A stretch of 64,000 nucleotides of DNA from AV80 sp035536995 (GTDB taxonomy: Bacteria > Verrucomicrobiota > Verrucomicrobiia > Chthoniobacterales > UBA10450): contig DATLNB010000041.1 of NCBI GenBank assembly GCA_035536995.1, forward strand, positions 1 through 64,000, written 5' to 3'. The position numbers were made by a program, and so were the translations under genes. The notes under the pieces are model-generated. The model had not been told where the DNA came from. It saw only the letters and a program-made list of their open reading frames with translations, and did not search any database. Shown one piece after another: positions 1 to 7,446 of the stretch. Each line of letters begins with the position of its first letter. Positions within the stretch are counted from its first letter, which is position 1.

Positions 1-54
1 CTTCTCGCCACGGACATAAAAAACGAGCTGAGCGAGCTGATCCGGAGTGGTCAT
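1..54 (-). CDS. N-terminal fragment of a gene cut by the left window edge
   Basis: Reading leftwards on the minus strand from ATG at 54 gives 18 open codons, MTTPDQLAQLVFYVRGEK, before the sequence ends. The composition looks like a real amino terminus, and an intergenic heptamer repeat lies upstream, as with other genes here. There is no clear Shine-Dalgarno motif. The fragment is too short to assign a family. Confidence 0.4.
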   Translation of the reverse strand, partial: MTTPDQLAQLVFYVRGEK

Positions 55-79
55 GAGGGAACGCAGGGTTATATCGACA

Positions 80-180
80 GAAGGAAGATTTAGGAAGGAG
101 GAATTAGGAAACGGGGGGCAGCCAAGATGGAGGACACAGGACGGCTGAAGCCACTGGCTGAAAACTGAAAGCTTGGAGGG
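80..180. repeat. Degenerate 7-bp-periodic repeat (TTAGGAA/GGCTGAA type)
   Basis: The spacer between the left-edge gene and the transporter contains TTAGGAA GGAGGAA TTAGGAA followed by a looser run of GGCTGAA-like heptamers ending near 180. Units are seven bases apart though individual bases drift. This is one of about ten such arrays in the left half of the window. Confidence 0.6.
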
Positions 181-195
181 CCGAAGAGCGGCAGG

Positions 196-1254
196 TCAGC
201 CGCTGGCGTTGTCGTCGATCTGGGTGTGGCGGGCGACGGTGTCGCGCTCGAGGTAGGGACGGAGCCAGACGCGTTCGATGACGGGATAGGAGGCGATCAC
301 GGGCAGGATGATGATTATTCCAATCACGTCGCCAATCGCACCGGCGACAAGGCAGGCGATCAGAACGGTGAGGGTGGAGAGCTTGAGCGCGTTGCCGTAG
401 ATCAGCGGGACCAGCAGGTAATCTTCGAGGAATTTATAGAGGAGGTAGAGCGCGGCGACAATGAGGGCCGCGGTGGAAGAGACGCTGGAGGCGGCGGCAA
501 CCGCGGGAACGGTGAAGAGAAAAAAGCCGATCAGCGGGAGGACGTCGAGCACGGCGGCGAGGACGGCGAGGGCGAGCGCGTTGGGCACGTGGAGCAGGAA
601 CAGCACGGTGAAGGCGTAGATCCCGCAAAGGGTCGAGGTGATGACCTGGCCGACGACGTAGCGCGAGACGACGCCGGTGATCTCGGCGAACGCGGCCCGG
701 GTTTTCTCGCGGTGGATCGGGGGCAGGAAGGCGATGAGCCATTCGGAGACGCGCTTGCCGTCGGCGAGGAAGTAAAGCGCGATGACGAGCATGAGGAAGA
801 ATTGCGCGATCGCGCTCAAGGCGAACCCGGCCCAGGCGCCGATCTTTTTCACGAGCGGCTCGGGATTGCTAAAGGCGCTCGAGCCGAAGATGTGGCTGGC
901 GGCCTCGTGGATCGGGCCGGAGGGAGGGAGACGGGCCAGTAATTCGTCGCGCAGCCGGGGGAGATTGCCGATGAGCGAGCCGGCTTCGCGGGCGAGCATC
1001 GGCACGAGTAGGCCGAAAAAGAGGAAGGCGGAGCCGAACAAGAGAAGTCCGCACAGGAACAAGCCGAGCCAGCGGGGCCAGCCTTTGCGCCGGGTCCAGT
1101 CGAGTAAGGGCGCGAGGCTGATAGCCAGGAGCAGCGCAAGGAAGAGGAGGAGGAGCAGGGGCGCGAGCCGGATGGCGAGGTAGACGAGCGCGGCGGCGAC
1201 GAGGAGCTTGAGAATGGTCGTCCAGGAGATGGTGATCTCGGTGCGTGGTTCCAC
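196..1254 (-). CDS. AI-2E/PerM-family membrane transporter
   Basis: This is a polytopic membrane protein of the AI-2E transporter (PerM/TqsA/YdiK) family. Such proteins export small molecules or act as ion antiporters, and the substrate cannot be told from sequence. I start it at GTG 1254, giving 352 residues, the usual family length. A longer open frame to 1473 adds about 70 low-complexity residues that coincide with the dispersed repeats at 1304-1485. Hydrophobic segments lie at about residues 8-65, then a soluble stretch with the PPSGPIHEAA region, then a block of helices carrying the family-typical DVLPLIGFFLF and LVPLIYGNALKLS motifs. The C-terminus runs into a polar tail. No operon partner is visible. 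Confidence 0.85.
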   Translation of the reverse strand: MEPRTEITISWTTILKLLVAAALVYLAIRLAPLLLLLFLALLLAISLAPLLDWTRRKGWPRWLGLFLCGLLLFGSAFLFFGLLVPMLAREAGSLIGNLPRLRDELLARLPPSGPIHEAASHIFGSSAFSNPEPLVKKIGAWAGFALSAIAQFFLMLVIALYFLADGKRVSEWLIAFLPPIHREKTRAAFAEITGVVSRYVVGQVITSTLCGIYAFTVLFLLHVPNALALAVLAAVLDVLPLIGFFLFTVPAVAAASSVSSTAALIVAALYLLYKFLEDYLLVPLIYGNALKLSTLTVLIACLVAGAIGDVIGIIIILPVIASYPVIERVWLRPYLERDTVARHTQIDDNASG

Positions 1255-1303
1255 GGTTATTGTTCGTGCGCGGAGGCGTGGGTGAGGGCGCCGGCTTTCG
1301 CCG

Positions 1304-1362
1304 GAAGCTCCAAGCACCAAAAACCAAGCTCCAAAGCAGCGCCAAAGCCCAAGATCCAAGGC
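1304..1362. repeat. Heptamer array of CCAAGCT/CCAAGCA type
   Basis: The 5' side of the transporter gene contains GCTCCAA GCACCAA AAACCAA GCTCCAA followed by CCAAAGC/CCAAGAT units, again spaced mainly by seven bases. The same unit family recurs at 31360-31480, where two arrays face each other. Confidence 0.55.
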
Positions 1363-1404
1363 GGGACGGGGCGACTGCGCCGCGGTTACAGCGAAGCGAA
1401 GATT

Positions 1405-1485
1405 GCGGGTGGGACACCCGCCGCTACAAGGGCGGCTTGAAAACGGACGCGCGTGATCTGCGGGTGGGGACACCCGCCGCTACAG
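1405..1485. repeat. Two copies of a small hairpin repeat ending in CCGCTACA
   Basis: Two nearly identical 25-base hairpins lie at 1405-1429 and 1460-1485. Each has a stem GCGGGTG.../CACCCGC followed by CGCTACA. Related hairpins with different stems but the same CTACA or CTCCTT tail occur at 2384-2410, 3736-3762, 5868-5893 and 9652-9676, so this is a dispersed repeat type. The right copy ends at the stop codon of the next minus-strand gene and could also act as its terminator. Confidence 0.6.
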
Positions 1486-2160
1486 CTATCCGGCCATTCC
1501 GAGGGATTCCAAGGTCGGTTGGTCGACTGCGGCGGTGGGCTCGAGATTATTCGCGGTCTGATATGCGGCCAGCGCTTCCTGGGTCTGCGGGCCGACCAGG
1601 CCGTCTACTTCGCCCTTATATAAGCCCTGCTCTTGCAGGACGGTCTGAACCTCGGCCACGATCTGGTCGAACGGTTTCGCGCTCTTCCCGACGTAAATAG
1701 GACCGTCATATGGGTAATAGGCCGCGGTCTCATCGTATCCCCAGGCGGGATACCAATACCCGGCCTTCCAGTAGTACCAGCCACCGCCGATCAGGACGAC
1801 GTGTTTGTGGTTCCTGGTCCACCAGACCCGGTCGTGCCATTGCGGCCGATACGTCCTGAAGACTTCGTAACGGGGGCCTTTCCAATTGATGGCGCCGTTG
1901 ATCCGGAAGTCCCGGTTGAACGTGACGCTGACGATCGATGAGCTCGGGCGCGCACTAAAATTCAGGTGCCTCGGCGTAAAGACCTTCACCTTCCTGTCGA
2001 GGTGAATGTTGACGTTCTTGTCGATTGTCACATGAGGCTTCGGCACCGTGACTTTGACTTTTGGTGTCTTGATATGGGGGAACTGCGCTTGTCCGGTCTG
2101 GACGCCGGCGGCGAGCGTCAGGGAACAGACGGTCAATGTGGTGGTGAATTTTCGTTTCAT
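1486..2160 (-). CDS. Secreted peptidoglycan-binding protein (paralogue 1)
   Basis: The product has 224 residues from ATG 2160. It has a signal peptide (MKRKFTTTLTVCSLTLAAG...QAQ), a basic valine/lysine-rich linker to about residue 75, then an aromatic module with YEVFRTYRPQWHD, GGGWYYWKAGYWYPAWGYDE and YYPYDGPIYVG. It ends in a PG_binding_1-type domain with GEVDGLVGPQTQEALAAYQ. It probably sits in the periplasm or envelope and binds murein; no catalytic residues are seen. The genes at 4695-5570 and 6019-7314 share the aromatic and C-terminal modules but have other linkers. A longer in-frame extension to 2799 is rejected because it crosses intergenic repeats and the TIR gene. Confidence 0.82.
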   Translation of the reverse strand: MKRKFTTTLTVCSLTLAAGVQTGQAQFPHIKTPKVKVTVPKPHVTIDKNVNIHLDRKVKVFTPRHLNFSARPSSSIVSVTFNRDFRINGAINWKGPRYEVFRTYRPQWHDRVWWTRNHKHVVLIGGGWYYWKAGYWYPAWGYDETAAYYPYDGPIYVGKSAKPFDQIVAEVQTVLQEQGLYKGEVDGLVGPQTQEALAAYQTANNLEPTAAVDQPTLESLGMAG

Positions 2161-2232
2161 GTTGGTGGTTGGTCTCGTTGTTTCACCGGGCGTCAATTGC
2201 CGGGGGCGGCGGGGAGCGTTATAACCGAAGCC

Positions 2233-2410
2233 GGTGATGGGTGACAAGTGACGAGTTAAAGGGGCGACGACGCGACGGTGATATCTCGCGTGCTGCGGGA
2301 CGCGCGAGCGGCGCGAAGCTGAGCTTCGGGGACAAGTGCGTTCCCAAGCTGGAGCTTGGGAACGAGGGGCTCGTCCGATAAGACGGCGGTCTGGAGACCG
2401 CCGCTCCTTG
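2233..2410. repeat. Composite spacer: heptamers, AAGCTGGAGCTT palindrome and hairpin
   Basis: This lies within the 321-base spacer 2161-2481. Positions 2233-2256 hold GGTGATG GGTGACA AGTGACG heptamers. Positions 2311-2368 hold the REP-like element GCGAAGCTGAGCTTCG...CCCAAGCTGGAGCTTGGGAACGAGG, two nested palindromes. Positions 2384-2410 hold the hairpin GGCGGTCTGGAGACCGCC followed by GCTCCTTG. I see no small gene in the rest of this spacer. Confidence 0.6.
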
Positions 2411-2481
2411 TTTCGAGCGGACGCGGCGACGGAACGCGGCGAATCGCTGCTATTACAGCGGCCGGTACAACCAAGCGGCAA

Positions 2482-3582
2482 ATGGTCCACGTTGACAGGG
2501 CTGGTATTTCTCTTCGTGTGGCAGGCGGCATCACAGCACCGCGGCGATCGGTCTTTATGTGTTATCGGAGGCTGGACTCCGAGGAGGTGGTGGATCGGAT
2601 CTATGAATCGTTCGAGGCGGCGTTCCCGAAGGAGGCGCTCTTTCGGGATATCGATACGATCCCGGCCGGGGTCGATTTCCGTGATTATATCCAGGAAGCG
2701 CTCCGAAATTGCCAGGTCGTGCTGGTCTTTATCGGGCGGGATTGGCTCGGGCTGCCGGATGAACGCGGCGCCCGCCGGCTGGATGATCCGGGCGATCACG
2801 TCCGGATCGAGGCGGAAACGGCGCTTCAGATCCCGGGACTACGGGTGATTCCTGTGCTGGTCCGACGCGCAACGATGCCAACGGACACCGACCTTCCGGC
2901 CTCGCTCGCCTCGCTCGCGTTCCGGAATGCGATCACGGTGCGGACGGGGGCGGATTATCACGGCGACGTGGCGCGATTGATCGGCGCCGTGGAGACGGCG
3001 CTGGAGGAATGGCAGCGGGAAAATGTCGCGAAAGAAGAGGAAGCGCGTAAAACCCGCCTGAGGACGCTCGCGCCCGAATCCAAAGGAGGGCCGCCGGTCG
3101 AATCCGATCTGCAATTGCCGCCCGGGACTGTTTATATCAGTCACGCCTTCGAAAATCGTAATGCAGCGAGGCGGCTGGCTGAGGCCCTGGAATCAGGCGG
3201 GATCCATACCTGGTCGACTCAGTTCGAGTATGCCGAGCCCGCGGTTCGCGAAGCGAACGCAACAAAAGCCCTGGAGCAATGCGCGATGTTCCTGCCTTTG
3301 ATCTCCCAGCACACCGAGCGTCACATCGACGGTTTTTTTCGACGGGAATGGAAATTCGCCGTGGCCCGCGCGCGGGTCGTGGTCCCGGTGATCATCGATC
3401 CGATGGAGCCGCATCGAGATTACGATGTTCTCCTGGTCCGGCATTATGGCATCACGGGGGTACCGCTCGAATTCAATGATTTGCCGACGATGACCTGCCT
3501 GAGCGGGCGGATGAATGCGGAGTTAGTCAGCTGGGTGCACCACGTAGTGAATGGTGCGGGAAACCGGCCGGCTGATTCGTGA
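2482..3582 (+). CDS. Protein with two tandem TIR domains
   Basis: The product has 366 residues from ATG 2482. The open frame reaches back to 2356 but that part crosses repeat DNA, and ATG 2557 would cut into the first beta strand. TIR domain 1 (about 22-150) shows SVFMCYRR, LFRDIDTIPAGVDF, VVLVFIGRDWL and HVRIEAETAL. A charged linker follows (about 170-210). TIR-like domain 2 (about 215-340) shows TVYISHAFENRN, CAMFLPLISQ and FFRREWKFAVARARVVVPVII. Bacterial TIR domains commonly cleave NAD+ with a catalytic Glu near 'RIE.E..AL' or 'REW', and both domains keep a Glu there. Roles in defence or signalling are possible but no partner effector or sensor gene is adjacent. Cytoplasmic, no membrane segments. 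Confidence 0.85.
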   Translation: MVHVDRAGISLRVAGGITAPRRSVFMCYRRLDSEEVVDRIYESFEAAFPKEALFRDIDTIPAGVDFRDYIQEALRNCQVVLVFIGRDWLGLPDERGARRLDDPGDHVRIEAETALQIPGLRVIPVLVRRATMPTDTDLPASLASLAFRNAITVRTGADYHGDVARLIGAVETALEEWQRENVAKEEEARKTRLRTLAPESKGGPPVESDLQLPPGTVYISHAFENRNAARRLAEALESGGIHTWSTQFEYAEPAVREANATKALEQCAMFLPLISQHTERHIDGFFRREWKFAVARARVVVPVIIDPMEPHRDYDVLLVRHYGITGVPLEFNDLPTMTCLSGRMNAELVSWVHHVVNGAGNRPADS

Positions 3583-3615
3583 GGTACGGGGAGGCCGCCA
3601 ATTAGATGACTCGGC

Positions 3616-3765
3616 AACGAAGCTGGAGCCGGCTTCGGCGTGGCAAGCAGGACGCGGCGACAGAGCGCCGCGGCCACAGCGAGGAGGTGTGGGAAGCAAG
3701 GAGCGGCTGCCTCCAGACCGCCGAGAGGAAAAGACGGGCGATGTGGAAATCGCCCCTCCTTGGCC
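3616..3765. repeat. Dispersed repeat fragments including inverted GTAGC-CGGCGCTCTGTCGCC element
   Basis: Downstream of the TIR gene are a diverged palindrome (CGAAGCTGGAGCCGGCTTCGGCG, about 3619-3641), a GCGGCGACAGAGCGCCGCGGCCACAGCG block at 3655-3685 that is the inverted form of the element at 4477, and a hairpin GGGCGATGTGGAAATCGCCCCTCCTT at 3736-3762. No convincing gene lies in 3583-3852. Confidence 0.55.
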
Positions 3766-3800
3766 GGCCGGGCGAAGTGGCAGAATGGCCCTCCATAACG

Positions 3801-3829
3801 AAAAACGCCGACCCGAAGGCCGGCGTTTT
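3801..3829 (-). terminator. Intrinsic terminator for the 3853-4182 gene
   Basis: On the minus strand the sequence forms an AACGCCG...CGGCGTT stem with a TTCGG-type loop, followed by TTTTTCG. It begins 23 bases after the stop codon of the small secreted protein gene. The stem also has A and T tracts on both sides, so it could work in both directions. Confidence 0.7.
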
Positions 3830-3852
3830 CGAAAGCTGCGGATTGGTCGCGT

Positions 3853-4182
3853 TTAGCGGCGGAAAGCGTCGCGGATGTCTTCGCGAATTTCCTGGTGACG
3901 TTCGTGGCGATCTTCGAGACGGTTTTCGAAGCGGCGGTCAGAACGGCGGTTCTTGAAATGGCTGCGGTGATGGCCGCGGACGTAATGGCCGTGGACCCAG
4001 CCGCGCCGGGAACGGTGGCCAGGGACCCAAATCATTTGGTAATCGCCCGCCCAATAGCGAGGGCCATGACGGTAATAAGGGCGGTCACCAATTTCGATGG
4101 AGATGCCCTGGGCTTGAACGGCCGCCGGCACCAGAAGGCTGGTCGCAATAATCGCGAACAGCAGAATTTTTGTTTTTATCAT
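3853..4182 (-). CDS. Small secreted His/Arg-rich protein
   Basis: The product has 109 residues from ATG 4182. An upstream in-frame ATG at 4215 would put a charged extension before the signal peptide, so I prefer 4182. A signal peptide (MIKTKILLFAIIATSLLVPAAVQAQ) is followed by ISIEIGDRPYYRHGPRYW, a WVPGHRSRRGWVHGHY motif like those in YXWGXW-type periplasmic proteins, and a very basic His/Arg-rich tail (HRSHFKNRRSDRRFENR) that is probably helical. It could bind polyanions or metal, but no function can be assigned. It is a single gene with its own terminator. Confidence 0.75.
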   Translation of the reverse strand: MIKTKILLFAIIATSLLVPAAVQAQGISIEIGDRPYYRHGPRYWAGDYQMIWVPGHRSRRGWVHGHYVRGHHRSHFKNRRSDRRFENRLEDRHERHQEIREDIRDAFRR

Positions 4183-4231
4183 ACACGCCTGAATCGCGCG
4201 CGCTGGAAGCCGCACATGGGTTTATTCTGGA

Positions 4232-4405
4232 AAAGAAGGAATAAAGAGGAAGTAGGAAGTAGGAAGTAGGAAGGAGAAAGTAGAAAGGCTAAAGGCTAAA
4301 GGCTAAAGGCCGAAGACGGAGGTCGAAACGGAGGTCAGAGATCCGAAGGGCGGAGGCCGGAGGCTTGGCGTAGGCTGGAAGGCGGAGGTAGGAAACGGAG
4401 ATTGG
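4232..4405. repeat. Long degenerate heptamer array (GGAAGTA then GGCTAAA units)
   Basis: This is the longest 7-bp-periodic array in the window. It begins with near-perfect AGTAGGA/GGAAGTA copies, changes to GGCTAAA x3, and then decays through GGCCGAA, GGAGGTC and GGAGGCC into the next spacer element. The unit changes but the seven-base spacing persists. With 4477-4691 it fills the 512-base gap 4183-4694; no gene is visible there. Confidence 0.75.
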
Positions 4406-4476
4406 GGGCGCGGAGTAAGATCGAGGATGGCCCGGGGGCGCTGGGACTAACCGGCCAGGAAGGGGCTCAAGGGTAT

Positions 4477-4691
4477 CGCTGTAGTCGCGGCGCTCTGTCG
4501 CCGTGTGGAGGGACGCCCGCCGTGGCGTCCCAACGTGTTCAGCATCCGCGCGTCATCTCGGGGACGGGACGGCGCCCGTCCCTCCAAAGTGCCGGGTCCC
4601 GCGGCGAAGCCCGAGCTTCGTGGGACAGTTGCATTACCAAGCTGCCGCCTTTGCCGAGGCTTCGGCGTGCCGAGGGAGCTTGGTAACGAGG
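4477..4691. repeat. Dispersed repeat: ~110-bp element plus palindromic element
   Basis: Positions 4477-4587 (CGCTGTAGTCGCGGCGCTCTG...CCCGTCCCTCCAA) match 13916-14026 almost base for base over about 110 bases. They contain several inverted repeats (GGAGGGACGCC.../GGCGTCCC; GGACGGG...CCCGTCC). Positions 4604-4691 hold a REP-like element (GAAGCCCGAGCTTCG...ACCAAGCTGCCGCC...GGAGCTTGGTAACGAGG) in which a second sequence, GCCTTTGCCGAGGCTTCGGCG, replaces the usual centre. The same replaced form appears at 7910-7965. Confidence 0.7.
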
Positions 4692-4694
4692 GGA

Positions 4695-5570
4695 CTAACC
4701 GGCCAGGCCCAGGGATTCGAGGGTGGGTCTGTCGATGGCTTGGGTGGTGTAGAGTCCGTTGGCCGATTGGTAGGCGGCGAGGGCTTCGCGGGTGAGCGGG
4801 CCGACGAGGCCGTCGATTTCGCCGCGGTAAAAGCCTTGTTCCTGCAGGATCGCCTGGACATCGGCCACGACTTGATCGAACGGGCGCGGGTCGGCGCCGA
4901 CATAAATGGGGCCGTCGTACGGATAATAGGCGGCGGATTCATCGTAACCCCAAGCAGGGAACCAGTAGCCGGCTTCCCAGAAATACCAGCCGCCCCCGAT
5001 CAGCCGCAGGTTCGTGCCGTAACGGGAGCCGTACCACGCCTGGTCGTGCCATTGGGGCTGGTAAGACCGGAAGATTTCGTACTGCGGGCCGGTCCAACTC
5101 TGAGCGGCGGCGATCCGGTAATTGGGATTGAACTGGGCGCTGGTAATTGTGGTGCTCGGTTTCGCCTGGAAATTCCTGTGTTGCGCCTGGATTTTCTGGA
5201 CGGCTTCCTTGCTCGGCGGGCCTTTCTTCGGATTGATGGTCGCGGCGGTGCTGTTCTTCAAGTCGGCTTTATCGGGCTTGTCCTTTTTCGATTTTGCGAT
5301 CGGTTCCGTAGCGGATTCAGGCGCCGGTGCGGTGCGGGCCTGTTTCTTTGGGGCTTTAGGCGCGCGCTCGGTCTTCGGCGCGGCTGGGACGTGAGTTTTG
5401 GGCGCGGCGGGTTGATGTTTGGGCGCGGCGTGCTGCTTCGGGGCGGCGTCTGGTTTGGCGGCGGCCTTCGATTTTTCGGCCGGCTTCTTGCCGGCGTCTG
5501 CCGGTTTCGCCTGGAGGCTGACGGTAAGCGCGACACAGGACGCGGTCAGGATTGCGATGAATTTAAGCAT
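4695..5570 (-). CDS. Secreted peptidoglycan-binding protein (paralogue 2)
   Basis: The product has 291 residues from ATG 5570, preceded by an AAGGGAAC Shine-Dalgarno-like motif. It has a signal peptide (MLKFIAILTASCVALTVSLQA), then a long Lys/Pro/Ala-rich low-complexity linker (about 25-130, with repeated APK), the aromatic module (YEIFRSYQPQWHDQAWYG, GGGWYFWEAGYWFPAWGYDES, YYPYDGPIYVG) and a C-terminal PG_binding_1-type domain (GEIDGLVGPLTREALAAYQ). The layout is the same as at 1486-2160 and 6019-7314, with a linker of different length and composition. The linker probably spans the periplasm or wall while the end domain binds murein. No enzyme domain is seen. Confidence 0.83.
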   Translation of the reverse strand: MLKFIAILTASCVALTVSLQAKPADAGKKPAEKSKAAAKPDAAPKQHAAPKHQPAAPKTHVPAAPKTERAPKAPKKQARTAPAPESATEPIAKSKKDKPDKADLKNSTAATINPKKGPPSKEAVQKIQAQHRNFQAKPSTTITSAQFNPNYRIAAAQSWTGPQYEIFRSYQPQWHDQAWYGSRYGTNLRLIGGGWYFWEAGYWFPAWGYDESAAYYPYDGPIYVGADPRPFDQVVADVQAILQEQGFYRGEIDGLVGPLTREALAAYQSANGLYTTQAIDRPTLESLGLAG

Positions 5571-5636
5571 TGGGTTCCCTTCGGTTCGATCTCGTCTCTT
5601 TGATTCGTGGGTCGAAGGGGCGGTGCGCGCCGCGCT

Positions 5637-5893
5637 AAAGTAGGAAGTAGGAAGTAGGAAGTAGGAAGGAGAAAGCAGGAAGCAGGAAGTAGGAAGGAGA
5701 AATTAGAAAGTAGAAAGTCTAAAGGCCAAAGACAGAGGCCGAAACGGACACAGGCGAACGCGGCGACAGAGCGCCGCGGCTACGGCGCTAGAAAGAGCGG
5801 ACGGGTGACCCCCCGGGAGCGGGGCGGCGGATACAGAGAAACGGTCAGCGGGTGAATGACGCGCGATGGGCGGCTGGCACAGCCGCCCCTACA
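5637..5893. repeat. Heptamer array and two short dispersed hairpin elements
   Basis: Positions 5637-5755 hold AGTAGGA copies, then GAAAGCA, GGAAGCA, GAAATTA, GAAAGTA and CTAAAGG units with seven-base spacing. Positions 5757-5788 hold the GCGGCGACAGAGCGCCGCGGCTACGGCG element (inverse of 4477). Positions 5868-5893 hold the hairpin GGGCGGCTGGCACAGCCGCCCCTACA. These occupy most of the 448-base gap 5571-6018 between two divergent paralogues. I see no gene in it. Confidence 0.7.
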
Positions 5894-6018
5894 TCGGGGG
5901 AACCGAAGGAGTGCGCAGGCGCGAACTATAGAGCCAGGCGATCGATGCTCCGGGCGGGGCAAATAAAGGCCGGCCATTGAATAGATCGTCCACGGCTACG
6001 ACCAAGACAGAAGCAACC

Positions 6019-7314
6019 ATGAAAAAAATCACCAACTTACTAATAGTCTGTTCGCTGGCGCTGACTGGAGCCGTATTGGCCCAACAGCCCACACCAGAGG
6101 AATCCGAGGCACCCGGCAAAAAAGCCGACAAAAAGGCGCCCGGAGAAGTGAAACCGAAACCGCCGCGCGGGCCGAAAGCCGACGCTCCACCGAGCGGGCC
6201 GAAGTCTGAGGTCCCAGCGAGCGCGCCGAAGTCTGAGGCTCCGGCCACTGCGCCGAAAACCGACACACCAGCCGTCGCCCCGAAAACCGACGCGCCGGCG
6301 ATGAAGGACCCGGCAGCCCCGACGCATCAGGCGCCCGCGACCAAGCCGGAGAAGAAGGTGCCGGCAAGCAAGAAGATCCCGCCGACAACCACGGCTCCGG
6401 AGACAAGCACTTCGGCTGAGCAATCAGCCACGATCGCTCCTCCGGCGGACAAGAAGGCGGACAGCCGGAAAGATAAGAAGGCGTCAGCCCCTGACGCTCA
6501 TGCGTTGCCGAGCTCGACTCCGGCCGCACCGACCGCTACCTCCACGCCTGCATCAGCCAAGACGAGCGTGACTCCGGCCTCCAAGACAACGGCTTCTCCG
6601 TCAGCAGCCGCGGCGACCACGAGTCCCGCTGCAACTGCAGCAGCCACTACTCCGGCAACGTCGGCGAGCGTGAGCCCCGCCGCGGGCGCGACCGCTACCC
6701 CGGCAACAACGTCGTCAGCCAGTGCAGCTCCGTCAGTTTCGCAATCCACTTCAACAACCGCGACGACCAGTCCTACGACTGCCGCCGTGAAGAAGCCGGA
6801 CCCGGCGAAGGTCGAGCAGATCAGGCAGCGGACCGCGACCTTCCGCGCACAACCGCGACTGGACATTGCTCCGGCGGTCACGTTTACGCCGAACTATCGT
6901 ATCCAAAACAGTGAGCAGTGGCAGGGCCCGCAGTACGAAGTGTATCGCTCTTACCGTCCGGAACGGCACGACCAGGCTTATTACCGCTCGCGCTATCAGC
7001 GGGTGGAGTTGATCGCCGGCGGTTACTACTACTTCCACAACAACTATTGGTATCCGGCGTGGGGCTACAGCCCGCGCGAAGAGTATTACGCTTACGACGC
7101 CCCGATCTATGCCGGCAAACGCGCTCAGCCGCCGGACAAGGTGATCGCGGAAGTTCAGGCCGTGCTCCAGGAGATGGGATATTACAAGGGTGAGGTGGAC
7201 GGATTGCTCGGGCCGTTGACCCGGCAGGCGCTCACCGGTTACCAGACCGATAACGGAATGACGGTTACGGCCGTGATTGACGAACCGACGCTCGACGCCC
7301 TCGGGATGGGATAA
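6019..7314 (+). CDS. Secreted peptidoglycan-binding protein (paralogue 3, long linker)
   Basis: The product has 431 residues from ATG 6019; 14 extra in-frame codons upstream lack signal-peptide character. A signal peptide (MKKITNLLIVCSLALTGAVLAQ) leads to a 250-residue low-complexity linker. Its first part is Pro/Lys/Ala-rich with repeats of the type (S/T)APK(S/T)(E/D)APA; its second part is Ala/Thr/Ser-rich. Then come the aromatic module (YEVYRSYRPERHDQAYY, GGYYYFHNNYWYPAWGY, YYAYDAPIYAG; about 290-370) and a PG_binding_1-type end (GEVDGLLGPLTRQALTGYQ). It is divergent from paralogue 2. The Thr/Ser-rich linker would be a plausible O-glycosylation target, which is inference only. Confidence 0.83.
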   Translation: MKKITNLLIVCSLALTGAVLAQQPTPEESEAPGKKADKKAPGEVKPKPPRGPKADAPPSGPKSEVPASAPKSEAPATAPKTDTPAVAPKTDAPAMKDPAAPTHQAPATKPEKKVPASKKIPPTTTAPETSTSAEQSATIAPPADKKADSRKDKKASAPDAHALPSSTPAAPTATSTPASAKTSVTPASKTTASPSAAAATTSPAATAAATTPATSASVSPAAGATATPATTSSASAAPSVSQSTSTTATTSPTTAAVKKPDPAKVEQIRQRTATFRAQPRLDIAPAVTFTPNYRIQNSEQWQGPQYEVYRSYRPERHDQAYYRSRYQRVELIAGGYYYFHNNYWYPAWGYSPREEYYAYDAPIYAGKRAQPPDKVIAEVQAVLQEMGYYKGEVDGLLGPLTRQALTGYQTDNGMTVTAVIDEPTLDALGMG

Positions 7315-7342
7315 GCGAAGGTCCGAATTAGAAATTCAGAAG

Positions 7343-7385
7343 AGCCGCCGAGCGTGTTATCGCTCGGCGGCTTTTTCTGTTTTTG
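7343..7385 (+). terminator. Strong intrinsic terminator after 6019-7314
   Basis: An 11-bp stem GCCGCCGAGCG/CGCTCGGCGGC with loop TGTTAT is followed by TTTTTCTGTTTTT. It lies 28 bases after the stop codon of the third peptidoglycan-binding paralogue. Confidence 0.9.
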
Positions 7386-7446
7386 TAGCGACCGGGCGAA
7401 TTGTAGGGCCGCGCTTCGTTGTTCAGCGCGCTCCGAAGCGCGAGGA

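Noticed and set aside
226..942. Long plus-strand open frame opposite the AI-2E transporter
   Set aside because: Gly/Asp/Glu-rich composition with no motifs is the mirror of a GC-rich membrane gene on the other strand.
5637..5755. Possible CRISPR array
   Set aside because: Units are seven bases with no unique spacers and no cas genes in the window.
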